Source of the DNA: Arachnopeziza araneosa
Lineage: Eukaryota > Ascomycota > Leotiomycetes > Helotiales > Arachnopezizaceae
DNA length: 64,000 nt
Assembly (NCBI GenBank): GCA_003988855.1
Contig: QYAI01000097.1
Span: forward strand, 62,001-126,000
Direction of reading: 5' to 3'
Under the pieces are notes generated by a model that was given only the letters and a program-made list of their open reading frames with translations, was not told the origin of the DNA and did no database searches. The position numbers were made by a program, and so were the translations under genes. How positions within the stretch are numbered: position 1 is the first letter of the stretch; each line of letters opens with the position of its first letter. This document shows positions 23,802-33,935 of the stretch, piece after piece.

Positions 23802-24295
23802 TTAGGAGGGAGTCGCGGAGGTGGGCGAAGCATCATCTGGTCCTTTGTTTTGTCCTCGTTTTTGAGGAAATATTGATCCGGTCAAACCGAAAAACCATGA
23901 TCGAATCTGCGAAAGATTACCAAACGTAAAAAGCAAGGGATTGAAAAGCTTACCCCCGAAAAGGGTCGATGTTCTAGGTTCCCTTCATTATTCCAATCCA
24001 GAAACAGCACTCCGTACACGGCAATGGCTGATAAATATTAGCATTCATCTCCAATAAGTCTGCTAAAGAACTAACCTGTCACAGCACCTAGCTGTGCAAT
24101 TTTAACGCCCTTCGTCCATCTCGGCCTTGCCCACTTTAGCTTCGCTCTCCTTTTGTATTTCCTCTCCAAGCGGAATTGGTGCTTCTTATCGATCTTTGAG
24201 AAATCTGGTGGCCATAATCGCTTTGATTTGTATGTATTACGATATATGTAGGGAATATCTGGCTGGAGAGAACGTAACAGCTGTGTGGGAAACAT
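23802..24295 (-). CDS. Small conserved protein, probably mitochondrial membrane
   Basis: Three exons (24295-24076, 24027-23954, 23906-23802) give about 132 aa. I do not recognise a named family. The sequence has a strongly basic middle (HQFRLERKYKRRAKLKWARP, residues about 39-58), then one probable membrane segment made across the first intron (KIAQLGAVTAIAVYGVLFLD, about 65-84), then a polar tail ending in a Ser/Pro/Thr stretch. That layout of a basic arm plus one helix is common in small inner-membrane or assembly proteins of mitochondria, but this is inference. Splice sites are all consensus (GTTAGT, GTAAGC) and frames join without stops, so the gene model is more secure than the function. 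Confidence 0.65.
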
Positions 24296-24512
24296 GTTGA
24301 TGTTGTTCTATGAGGGCTGGTTGAAGCTCCGAGAGAAAGTTTGATTGCTGCCTCATCACCGTCAGGCACTAATGCATCCAACCCTACCAATCTCTAAATT
24401 TCCCCTTCTGCCTCGAAAACACAAGGGCTTGGAGGTGAGTCAGGGCAATTCAACAAGGCGCGTACAAATCGTCCGAGTCACTCTGTGAACTTGAGTAATC
24501 GCGACCACAATC

Positions 24513-25660
24513 ATGGCAGTAGTAGAAGCCACCACAAAAGCCTTGGATGAGGCCAAAATCTCTAAAACTAAAGAATTCAAAGGCGTGAGTAAGATTACCC
24601 CGCGAGACCGTTTTCAAGCTCGTGCTAATCACAGCTCACTAGACTGAGAAACGAGACTCTCTCGTAGTAATCGAGAAAAAATATCAAGCAAAATGGCAAG
24701 AAGACAAGGGTTTTCAACCCAATGCTCCATCTACGATCGAAATACCCCTCCATTCAATCTCCTCCGTCGACGTTCGAAAGAAACACCCAAAATAGTTTAG
24801 AACGATGGCTTGCCCGTATATAAATGGTACACTCCATGTAGGGCATACATTCACAGTCAGCAAAGTCGAGTTTACAGCAGGAGTCGCTCGTATGCAAGGC
24901 AAACGAGCTCTATTTCCCATAGGATTCCACTGCACTAGCATGCCTATCAAGGCTTGTGCGGACAAGCTTATCAACGAAATCAAATTGTTCGGGAAGCACT
25001 CCGAGAAGTACAAGGATAAGGATGTAGTCGAAGACAAGGCGACTCTTATACCTGCGCCCACTACCCACCATGAAGATTTCACAAAGTTTACCCCAAAGAA
25101 AGGAAAGGCTGCAAGCAAGGTTGTCAAGATGAAATACCAATTTCAGATCATGCGCGCAATTGGAATGCCTGGGAAGAAATCTACCGTTTCGCAGATCCAC
25201 AGTACTAGTTGGAATACTTTCCCTCCACTTTGCCAACGGGATTGAACCAATTTCGGAGCGAGAATTGATTGGAGACGATCGTTTGTCACTACGGACGCGA
25301 ATCCATATTACGATGCTTTTATCCGATAGCAGATGAACCGTCTTAGAGAGTTGAAGAAGATCAAATTTGGCAAGAGATACACGATTTATTCTCTCAAGGA
25401 TGGTTAACCTTGTGTGGACCACGATCGAAGTGAGGGTGAAGCTGTTGGACCTCAAGAATACACAGTGTTAAAGTTGAAGGTCAAGGAATGGGCTCCTGAA
25501 GCTGAGAAAGCAATCAGTGGAAAGATCCCGAAAGACGCTGACGTCTTCTTCGTTCTAGCGACTTTGAGACCTGAGACGAAGTATGGTCAGACTTGTTGTT
25601 TTCGTTGGACCTAAAATTACCTACGGCGTTTTCAAGGTCTCTAAAGAAGTAAAGAAGGCG
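24513..25660 (+). pseudogene. CDC60: Truncated pseudogene of cytosolic leucyl-tRNA synthetase
   Basis: The start (24513), a first intron (about 24585-24642) and the N-terminal third of cytosolic LeuRS are recognisable: RDSLVVIEKKYQAKWQEDKG, EIPLHSISSVDVRKKHPK, PYINGTLHVGHTF (the HIGH region), LFPIGFHCTSMPIKACADKL, VKMKYQFQIMRAIGMP, DHDRSEGEAVGPQEYT and VFFVLATLRPETKYGQTCC. Stops interrupt the frame at 24793-24795 (TAG where the family has Trp), 25327-25329 (TAG, again Trp) and 25405-25407 (TAA, probably from CAA), and a frame shift follows near 25600. The homology ends by about 25660; the rest of the editing domain, the KMSKS region and the anticodon-binding domains (over half the protein) are absent. 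A functional copy must exist elsewhere, so this is a decayed partial duplicate. Confidence 0.9.
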
Positions 25661-26512
25661 TGAGAATTTTGCTAATGGACACTGTCCGGTAAAAGTTGTG
25701 GTATGAGCATGTGGTAAAAATAAAGACTGCTGTTCTTTTCTTCTAACAATTGTCCTGTGAAACTTGGATTTATTCCGCACTTACGACCCCGTTGCCAAAA
25801 AGAATGAATCAATGACCTCAATGAAGCCATCCCCAGCATCACCTCACAGATCGACCTTGAAAATCAGGGACCGCGCAACCCAACCGCCCCACATGCCAGA
25901 ATGACGATTCCATGCATGCAATCCCATCACCAGCCACTTTCGCGGAGCTTTCATCCAAACTTTGCCACCTCCCACCCAATCACCCACATCACCCTCCAAC
26001 CCATTGGTCCCGCCACGACGTACCCAACGACCTGCTGTGGCTCGTAAGCGACGATAAGCAACCTCGAACCGCCCCGACGCACGATTGGGTTCACCCGGAG
26101 CACAGCGTAGATGGGTGGGCAAAAGCTTGAATCTGCGTCTCGGTCGCGCCCTGATTTCCATTCGGGGGGTGCATTAGTGCACCCAGTTCAAACAGCTGGC
26201 TGGCAAGCTGGCAAGCAAGCAGCAGCAAGATGATGCTGGTTGCGTTGCGTTGCGTTGTGCCCAGGCCTGCCATGCCATGCCATGCCATGCCAGGCCAACC
26301 GACCGACCGACCTTATGATGCCGTGCTTCCTCTCCTGCAAGCGCTCTGTGCGGAGCTCCCTCCTTTCTCATATATAATTCCTGACCCTCTCTCGCTTTCA
26401 ACCCTGATATTGATTGTATGATCGCAGCACCGTTGTTCATCCACTGGTGATCCATCGAAGCGGACGCCACGACCCCTCGCTCCGCGAGCAGATCAAGTCA
26501 CATCGGACCACG
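25661..26512. other. Intergenic and promoter region of the GPI-type protein
   Basis: No gene seen. It contains pentanucleotide repeats (listed separately) and a TATATAA-like site at about 26370-26376, some 140 bp before the ATG at 26513, which could serve as a promoter element. Confidence 0.4.
26240..26311. repeat. Short pentanucleotide and tetranucleotide microsatellites
   Basis: A run of TTGCG units (about 26240-26255) is followed by CATGC units (26271-26290) and then a short ACCG/CCGA run (about 26298-26311). Simple sequence in the upstream region of the wall-protein gene. Confidence 0.8.
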
Positions 26513-27166
26513 ATGCGCGCCCCGGCATTCTGCCCGTGGCTGGGGATCGCTGCACTCGCCATCGTAGCGGTGCCGGCAGTGCGAGCAGATGAGACGACCA
26601 CTCTGACCATCACGACGGGGACGTTCACCGACATCCCCTTGGCCGCCAGCTCCTCGGTGCCGGCGACGACAACGAGCACCAGCACAGTCTATTCCGGGAC
26701 CAGCACCATGATTCTCATTTCTTCATCCACCACCCCGGCGTCTTCTTCAGCGCTTCCAACGTCCAGCTCAATTTCCCCTACTGGGTCGATAGTCCCAGGC
26801 GGGGGACTGATTGTGAATATGACTTCTGCTACCGGTGCAGTGACGTCTTCCGGAGGGGCCGAGATCTCAGGTTATCTGAGCTCCATCTTGAGTGTTGAGA
26901 CGGCGGGGACGGGGAGTGGGTCGGCGGCGGGAACCGGGAGTAGTGGGAAGGTTACGGGGACAGGGACAGCAGGAGGAGCAATGAGCACGAGTACCGTCTC
27001 CGTTACTACCACGACATTGATTGGGACGACTACGACTTTAGGAACGGCCGCGGCGCCGAGTCAGGTCTCTGGAGGGGAGAATTTGAAGGGGATGAGAGCA
27101 ATGGATGTGTGGAGAATGGTGGGGTTAGTGGTTGGTGTTGGAGTGATAGGGTGGGATGGACTGTGA
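26513..27166 (+). CDS. Secreted Ser/Thr/Gly-rich, probably GPI-anchored wall protein
   Basis: Single-exon frame of 217 aa from the ATG at 26513. I prefer this start because it gives a clean signal peptide (FCPWLGIAALAIVAVPAVRA, cleavage near residue 25). The mature part is almost wholly Ser, Thr, Gly and Ala with repeated STST and SGTS-type runs, a mucin-like, probably O-mannosylated surface region. The C-terminus has a hydrophobic tail (MVGLVVGVGVIGWDGL) after a Gly/Ser-rich spacer, consistent with a GPI-anchor signal. There is no catalytic domain. It is likely a structural or adhesive cell-wall protein. Confidence 0.7.
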   Translation: MRAPAFCPWLGIAALAIVAVPAVRADETTTLTITTGTFTDIPLAASSSVPATTTSTSTVYSGTSTMILISSSTTPASSSALPTSSSISPTGSIVPGGGLIVNMTSATGAVTSSGGAEISGYLSSILSVETAGTGSGSAAGTGSSGKVTGTGTAGGAMSTSTVSVTTTTLIGTTTTLGTAAAPSQVSGGENLKGMRAMDVWRMVGLVVGVGVIGWDGL

Positions 27167-27745
27167 GATTCAGGGAGGTACTTCTGGAGAGGGGAAGGGA
27201 AATCGACCATGGTGGGCTGAAGACTGGAGCGAGAAGCTTGAACGAAGCGATGCATAATGCATTATGATGGAGCATGGAGTCTTGGACGCATTTGAAACGG
27301 AGAGTTTTTAGACTTTGGAGTTGGTATAGTTGGTATGAACCATTTGATTTATTATTGTAGATACCCTTTCATCCAACCTTTTGCCTTGAACATTAGTGTC
27401 CAAGGCTGGGTTGTAGATAGATGTATATTCTGAAATTCATTAGCAATCACTCATTGAATTAGCTGTGGTATGAGATAGTGCAAAGGGTAAGTGATCAGAC
27501 AGCAGTTGGTACTTGGTTCGTCCACATTGTTATTCAGAACAGGTCTGTGAATAAGGGTTTTCATCATCTCGTTTTAGGAAATTCAAAAATTGGAGATGAC
27601 TTACACTTTGGTATCCACCCTGGAGAATGCTCCTACGCTTAGCTCTTGAAAGAAGAGAGCTAAAATGGCTTGGGCGTAAGGGTACGGCGTCCCAAAGCCC
27701 AGCTTGCGAAATAAATGATTCAGTTCTGTCCAAACCGAAGTAGGC
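27167..27745. other. Convergent intergenic region
   Basis: Holds the 3' ends of the wall-protein gene and of the phosphatase gene. No further gene is supported. Confidence 0.5.
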
Positions 27746-28760
27746 TCAGCCAAGCTTTCGCTTTTTGAAGAAAGAGTCCACGGTCTTCTGAGTTGAATCA
27801 TGTTTCAGACTGCCAATACCACCACGAGTCTTCTTCAAGCCTTTTAGATGTTCTTGACTGTTCACGGCTTTTACCACCAGTAACAGATTTGTGAATCTCG
27901 TACTCGTTGAAGGACTCGAAATAGGTGTAGGCAAATCAGAGGTGGTAGAATTGGCCTGTGTAACAAAAATAGCAGACTCGTGAGACGAAGAGCTTTGCCC
28001 GCTAATGTGCGACTCTGGTGCAGCAGCAGAAGCCACAGCTTCCAAAGCAATGTCCCTCGCTTTAGGCTTGAAGAGATGTGTAACTTCCAAATCCAAGTAG
28101 CCAGTGTTCAACCACATGCCAAGGCGTTCTAAGCTAAATCCCTTACCGCTCAACTGAACACTAGGCGTAACAGTCACATTCTCAGGACGGAAGCGTTTCA
28201 GTAGAGTCCTCCAAAGATGGCTCAGAATGATTCCATGTGCCACAATGGCAACTGTGTGATCTTCACCGGCTTCATGCAGCAAGTTGACCAAATGCAGATT
28301 GATAAATGTTTCCATCCTCAATTGCATGCTCTCTTTGCTCTCGACATCCTTGAACCCAGCCTCGTCGCGATGGATATCTCGGTCCACGTCTTTATTGATT
28401 TTATTCGAATCTCTCTCTTTTTTCGTGAAATGCTTGCCCTCGTAGTATCCAAAGTCTTGTTCTCGAAGTAACCTGAGTTTTGTGGTTGGTGGAGGTTGAG
28501 GAAATTGTGGTCCGCGAATGGCTTCGGCAGTCAAATATGCGCGCTGAAGGTCGGAGGAGAAGACATGTGATATCTTGATATCCGCAGCAGCTAGAAAAGC
28601 ACCTAATCTGTTCGCCTGGAGGACGCCGTGGTTGGTCAAGGCAGAATCTATGACACCAGCACTGAGGATGTTAGTCGAGCAATCAAGATTTGGATTGCAC
28701 ATACTAAACTCCAGCGACATTGTGAACGGTCTCCCCGTGTCTGACCAAAAGAAGCCTCAT
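27746..28760 (-). CDS. Histidine phosphatase (phosphoglycerate mutase-like) with PIP-box-like tail
   Basis: Two exons (28760-28705 and 28661-27746) joined by a 43-nt intron encode about 323 aa. The first exon carries the catalytic RHG motif (MRLLLVRHGETVHNVAG). The junction restores VYAGVIDSALTNHGVLQA. FSSDLQRAYLTAEAI, LREQDFGYYEGK and the second active-site His (VAIVAHGIIL) follow, so the enzyme core is complete. The substrate cannot be told: the branch includes small-molecule and protein phosphatases. Beyond the domain is a disordered Ser-rich region of about 100 aa. The last residues, QKTVDSFF (about 310-317) followed by KKRKLG, match the PCNA-binding PIP-box pattern closely (Val where Leu, Met or Ile is usual) and add a possible nuclear signal. 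Confidence 0.85.
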
Positions 28761-29144
28761 CCCGCCGCCTGGGATGGGAATAGATGGTGTTCAGCCTGTG
28801 GACATTTCTTAGATATGCTGAGGAGAAAGAGAAAGTGCCTGCAAAATGAAGAGAAGCTTCAGTTCATTAGCTAAGCGAGGGAGCTTGGCCGGATTGGGGC
28901 GCAGGTCACTGCTCGGCTCACATCTCTCCTTCCCTCCCCAAATTCATCAAGGTAGGTAAATAAAAGCCTACAAGAAGGGGAAACACCAACACATCACAAC
29001 AGAATTATCATCTCCCACATTTTCTTTACACCATTGATACAGTTACTCTATCGATTGCTAATCATACATAGCCATTGCATATTCGCGTACCACATAAACA
29101 TAGTAAGAATCTCCTTGGGAGCAGAGCTGATTTGTTCGCAGATA
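28761..29144. other. Divergent intergenic region
   Basis: No gene seen. A TAAATAAAAG stretch at about 28957-28966 followed by a CA-rich leader looks like promoter and 5' leader for a plus-strand transcript starting before 29145. Confidence 0.4.
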
Positions 29145-29336
29145 ATGCGTTTCCAGAAGTTGTTCCTCGCCTTACACATTGCCATAACTTCCGTTACGTC
29201 GCAAGCATCAAATCATACTCGGGCCTGGAGTGCGACTAATTCATCCACGAGCACTCTGTCATCCACCCTAGCATCCACATGTGACGACTACTCAACCTTT
29301 GGTCACTGTGTATGGGACTCTGCCTGTTTTGGATGA
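29145..29336 (+). CDS. Possible secreted Ser/Thr-rich protein, 5' part only
   Basis: The ATG at 29145 opens a frame of 63 codons: a signal-peptide-like start (MRFQKLFLALHIAITSVTSQ), a Ser/Thr-rich stretch and two Cys. Downstream, another frame continues with VTVYGTLPVLDDIY and, near 29405-29540, with NGCNQLGPEELL and FPCENLC. This suggests that the gene ran on to about 29540 and has been shifted out of frame, or contains an intron I cannot place. I therefore give only the first part. Confidence 0.3.
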   Translation: MRFQKLFLALHIAITSVTSQASNHTRAWSATNSSTSTLSSTLASTCDDYSTFGHCVWDSACFG

Positions 29337-30661
29337 CATTTACAACCCATCAATGCATTAAGGCCAATACTCGGTACTTCCAAGAACCAGATCTAATGCT
29401 ACAGGCACTACACTTTCTCTTTGGAATGGCTGTAATCAGCTTGGCCCAGAGGAATTGCTTGTTGCCCTATACAATGACGACAAATTATTGGTCATATTTC
29501 CCTGCGAGAATCTTTGCAACAGGGTCATTTAACTTCCTGTCTCATTCAATGTGCTTCCATCAAGGACAGGATGACGCTCTAGCTTCTCGTGAGATACATG
29601 TCAAAGTCATCCAGCTTTAGGTCTGCACCGCCAGTGTCATAAAGTATCTATGGTCTTGATCATACGCATCGTCTATCATCAAGGTTATTCGGCTCGCGTC
29701 CTGTTGTTATGTCTGTTTGGTACTCTCATCTGATTCAAATGAAACTGGACCATGGCCCTCTGCGTGTGCAGCCCATGCGGTCAGGGATATGTGGGTCGGC
29801 TAGTCCTGAGTCAACTTCTCGAACTATCTGTGGTTCGCCTCTCTCTTTCGCTACCTTGGCTTCTTGTTATCAGTCCTTAGCGTCATTAGATTTCGCTTCA
29901 TCTTTTTCGAAGCACTTCTTGTCTAGGCTTGGGTCACTGTCAAATTGTAGAAGATTTTGACAGCTCTCATACCTTCGGTGGCAATTGGGTGTCTTTGGAC
30001 AAGTTGGAGCTGTTTGTTTCACTGTTCATGAGATTGATTGTTTGATGGTTGGACTGAAAGATTCGTTTACGTCGCTACATTAGTGGACGGAGTTATTAGC
30101 GTATGGAGTTCTAGGTGTTGTTTGAAGAATTAGCAGTAGTCTTAAACCTGGTTTAGCCTTCGATCTGGGATAAGCATTAGCGTCCTAGTAGCGAACATAA
30201 GCCATGCAATTCTATCTCGGTTCTGTCTTGTGATGTCTGTATGCTTACCTTACAATTCTGCTCCTTTGTTTGATGACAGAAATATTTTACTTGCTCAGAT
30301 TTGCCTATCTAGTCTTCTTTATCAACCGCCTATGCTGCGCCCTCAAAAATTGCAAGCTGCTTCTAAATATTGAATACTCGTATAAGAATTTATTCTGCTA
30401 CCTGTTATTGTTTGCCTGGAAGTTACTTCCTGAGTGGTAGTTGGCGAGCTAAAGACTCTTAGCCTTCTATTTTCTTGCCTTTACATAGTACGATTTTATT
30501 GCACTTATATCTTACAGAAAGGTATCAAGTTCATTGATCACGATCCGGCGTTATTACAGGTCCCTGGATCGAGTCTCCTATTGAGTTTTAAGCACTTTTT
30601 TAATTCAATGTCGATCATCATTCTTGACATTAAAAGCGGAGAAATTGCGCTTCATTGTTGT
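29337..30661. other. No confident gene
   Basis: AT-rich. The first 200 bp may hold the remainder of the preceding secreted gene; the rest has only short frames. Confidence 0.4.
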
Positions 30662-30840
30662 TTACTAGAAAGCTTAACAATCTATATTAATTCTGTTTAA
30701 TGTTGATGATCTAAAAGCTACTGAAACTGGAGAACCTTCTTCTATTGTCATTAACTAGAAAGCTTCATCTTCTGTATTAATTCTGTTTTAGTGTTGGTAA
30801 TCTATATAGCTACTGAAACCGGAGAAACCTTCTTCCGTGG
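30662..30840. repeat. Tandem duplication of about 89 bp
   Basis: The unit beginning TTACTAGAAAGCTT (30662) and containing ATTAATTCTGTTT, a TGTTG...AATCTA segment and GCTACTGAAAC.GGAGAA is repeated from 30751. A few substitutions and small indels separate the copies. Weaker partial copies flank it (AAAAGCGGAGAAATTG just before, TACTGAAGGCGGTGAAG near 30903). It lies upstream of the cysteine-rich gene at 31143 and does not code. Confidence 0.75.
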
Positions 30841-31142
30841 TCTGTTACTGTAGAGTTAAGCACTCGGGATAGATTTGAATTTAATGTTGATGTTTATTTC
30901 TAGGTACTGAAGGCGGTGAAGCTAGGTTGTGTTGTTCGATCTCAGATTTAATGAGGACTAGCGTCCTTTTCATCTATACAGTCTAGTTTACGTTTATACG
31001 CTTTCTCCCTACATCACAACTTTCTTATAAAAGTAACGGTGTGCCGTTATCTTTCAAATTTACATCCATTTGTCTAAGCAATCATTCATCTACACAATAA
31101 CCTATTTACACAACGTCGCAACTTGTCTAACAAGAATTAACT

Positions 31143-33935
31143 ATGGCCGCACCTTCGTCAATGGAAGCTTCGTACTTTGCGAATCGCACATCACTCTCGC
31201 TCACAGAGATTGGACTACTGCGACACCAGAGGTCTAAGAAGACACGGGCGGCGGCGCAAGCAGCAACAATCCGGGGAGCATCATCGTCATGGCTGGATCA
31301 AGATGATAGCGGCACTTATGACCCTACGCTGGACCGTAAGCCAGCGCCGCAGAGGAAGACCCATTTAGCAAAGAAGGTAAACACCGAAAACGACAATGGC
31401 GAAATCGACACGAAATGGCGCAAACCAAAAGGTCACGCTTTTATCATCACCTTCAAGTTCACGACCAAACCCGGTCTTGACTACCTCCGAAGTATTCCCG
31501 CGGGCCCGGAGAGCAACCTACGGCGCCCCAGCGAACATGAAGATGGTCATAACGACGCCGATATTGTCAATTCAGAATTAGACTCTGACGGCGGTGTTCT
31601 TCGCAATAAGAAACGCAGGAAGAAGTCTCAAAAGATTAAGCGACCAAGGCTTTACACGGAAAACACTCGCCAAGACGGTCTCACGCTTGCTTCTATTCCA
31701 GTTGACAGTCTGATTCTCAGAGGCTGCAAATCCTGCTTCAACTCTTCCTGCGATGATTGCAGTCTTATCACAGATATTCAATCCTATCCCTGTGAAACCT
31801 GTAAGAAGGCCGGCTTAGAGTGTGAACTGATCCAGCCTCCCGAGCTGAAAAAAGTATGCAAGGAATGCAAGCGTAACAGGAAATTGTGTAGCTATCGTGA
31901 CGACGGTGGATTGGGACAGAGTAGTTGCAAATCTTGTGCTGACAAGGGCATTCCTTGTGCTGCTCCGCCTTTGAATCTAAATTCTAGCTATGCCAAGCGA
32001 TTCTTACCATTAGAGAATGGCAAAGACAAGAAGGGAGCTGATGGCGTTGCAACCAAAGAAGAAGCTGAGGAGGAAGAAGATGAGGAGATCAAACGAGGAG
32101 AGCGGATCTATACGAAATGCAACCAATGCCGCGCTGCAGGCGGAAAATGTTCGCTGAGATCTAAGAAGGACCAAGGACCCTGCAGTTCTTGTCGGAAGAT
32201 CAACGACGCTTGCCGTTTTGTGATTCCACATGCAGCACCGAATCGACTCTTGATTTTTGGACCGCCAAACCCGTTTATCGCAAAGACACGGGAGGCACTG
32301 GAGAGAGCTACCCGACGGTTGATAACCAAAGAGGAGAGAAAGATTCAGAAGGAAATTAGCGAGGGTGTGGGACTCATTACGATCACGACTAGTTTCTGCA
32401 ACCCGATCATCTTCAACTACGCTCCTGCTGTTGGTGAAAAGGAAACTCAACCTTGTCATTTCTGCAGCGAGCCCTTCTTCGGCCTCACAGGCAATGAAGA
32501 TGATAATGGTCCTCGCGTGATAGAGGGAAACTGGCTACCTTATGGACGGGGTTTCCGTGAAGTTGATAAGGATGAGCATGAGTACGATGTTAGAGCCGCT
32601 CAGAAATATGAAGAAGAGCAAACTCGCATGTGTGTCTCTTGCACCACTGCCAGAATCAGCATCTTCAGCTGTACTGCGCATCTTCTTACCCCAATTGATA
32701 GCCAAATCCCTGACGGCGATGCATACGATCGCGCGGCTCAGTTGCTTGCCGAAGACAACGTCTCTCCAGATAATTTGATCCTCAACGCCAAGTTCTGCAG
32801 TGTCTGTCCTGCCATTGCATACTTTCAATGCGGCATTGAATGCGGATTGTATCTCTGCAGCAACTGCTCTGACATCCTCTGCGGAATGCAGGAGCGCGGT
32901 ATGGAGAAAGGGTACGAGACATTAGACTACCTCATTCGAGAAGTGACAGGTGGAGGATGGAAATACCCGGCAGGAGCACGAGCAGATGCTTCATTTCTGA
33001 CTTCGTATGGAGAACTGATAACCCGAATGAAGGCTGGGATGGGAAAGCCCATTCCAGCACCCAAGAGAGGGGCGAAAATCACCGAAGCAGAGGAAGAGGA
33101 ATTGGCATCTCTGATGACAGCCAGCAAGGAAAAGGAGCATTTAGGACTCAAAAGACGGCGGGAAGAGAGAGCAGCGGAAGAGGCAAAGCTACGGCAAGAA
33201 CGAAAAGATGAGCTGAAGCAGAAGGAGGAAGCAAAGAAGGAGAAACTGAGGCTGCAGCGCAAGTCCTATCGCAAACCCCTCCAAGGCCGTCGACGGAATC
33301 TAAAGGGCTTTGTGCCGGATATACAGTACAGCAAGCAGCAGCTCCTGGAGAGAGCCATGTATCAGCCACGTCCTGAGCCCGAGCCCGCACCTGTGAAAGA
33401 AGAAAGTCCTCCACGAAGCATATTCGGATCGAGCAGCTGGATCAAAACGCCGCATCTCTCGCATGCTAGGGCGGAGAAGCAGAGTATCGGCGCTTCACAA
33501 CCAGTCACCCCCTTCAATGCACTACGAGCCGCGATCCCCAACGGCACTAGCGGCTGCACATTCGGCGGGCAGCCCCAGCTGGAACACGGCAACACCTCAC
33601 GATCCATCCTGGACTCCAGCCTCGACGGCATCACCTCGTACAACCCCAACGCCACTGCACGGCCGCAGGGAAAGGTCAAGTGGGGAGGGCGGCACCCCCG
33701 CGAACTGGCCAAGACATCGGTCCCTCCCACGATGCCCGATCTGTTTGCCCCAGCCTCCGCGCGGACCATCCGGAGGTCGACATCTGCTGATGTGAGCACA
33801 ACTGTGAACTCCAGGCCTTTGGCACATCGTAGTTCTGGTCCTGTGTGGACGCCTGCTGTTCGTGGTGGGCAGGTGCGCGCTGTGGGAGAGGTGGAGGTTG
33901 TTGATTTGACGAGTGACAATGAAGATGACGAGTAA
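31143..33935 (+). CDS. Large cysteine-rich, possibly DNA- or chromatin-associated protein
   Basis: A single-exon frame of 930 aa. The name of the family is unknown to me. Residues about 195-280 and 325-360 hold repeated CxxC...C clusters (CKSC, CETC, CKEC, CKSC, CNQC, CSSC), spaced like degenerate Zn2Cys6 or small zinc-binding knuckles; a second cluster (CHFC, CVSC, CSVC, CSNC) lies at about 440-590. Residues about 645-725 are a Lys/Glu/Arg-rich probable coiled coil. The C-terminus ends in VEVVDLTSDNEDDE, a textbook SUMO-interacting motif (hydrophobic core followed by acidic residues). There is no signal peptide or membrane segment. A nuclear role is inferred from these features. The start at 31143 follows a CA-rich leader and is the first ATG of the frame. 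Confidence 0.75.
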   Translation: MAAPSSMEASYFANRTSLSLTEIGLLRHQRSKKTRAAAQAATIRGASSSWLDQDDSGTYDPTLDRKPAPQRKTHLAKKVNTENDNGEIDTKWRKPKGHAFIITFKFTTKPGLDYLRSIPAGPESNLRRPSEHEDGHNDADIVNSELDSDGGVLRNKKRRKKSQKIKRPRLYTENTRQDGLTLASIPVDSLILRGCKSCFNSSCDDCSLITDIQSYPCETCKKAGLECELIQPPELKKVCKECKRNRKLCSYRDDGGLGQSSCKSCADKGIPCAAPPLNLNSSYAKRFLPLENGKDKKGADGVATKEEAEEEEDEEIKRGERIYTKCNQCRAAGGKCSLRSKKDQGPCSSCRKINDACRFVIPHAAPNRLLIFGPPNPFIAKTREALERATRRLITKEERKIQKEISEGVGLITITTSFCNPIIFNYAPAVGEKETQPCHFCSEPFFGLTGNEDDNGPRVIEGNWLPYGRGFREVDKDEHEYDVRAAQKYEEEQTRMCVSCTTARISIFSCTAHLLTPIDSQIPDGDAYDRAAQLLAEDNVSPDNLILNAKFCSVCPAIAYFQCGIECGLYLCSNCSDILCGMQERGMEKGYETLDYLIREVTGGGWKYPAGARADASFLTSYGELITRMKAGMGKPIPAPKRGAKITEAEEEELASLMTASKEKEHLGLKRRREERAAEEAKLRQERKDELKQKEEAKKEKLRLQRKSYRKPLQGRRRNLKGFVPDIQYSKQQLLERAMYQPRPEPEPAPVKEESPPRSIFGSSSWIKTPHLSHARAEKQSIGASQPVTPFNALRAAIPNGTSGCTFGGQPQLEHGNTSRSILDSSLDGITSYNPNATARPQGKVKWGGRHPRELAKTSVPPTMPDLFAPASARTIRRSTSADVSTTVNSRPLAHRSSGPVWTPAVRGGQVRAVGEVEVVDLTSDNEDDE

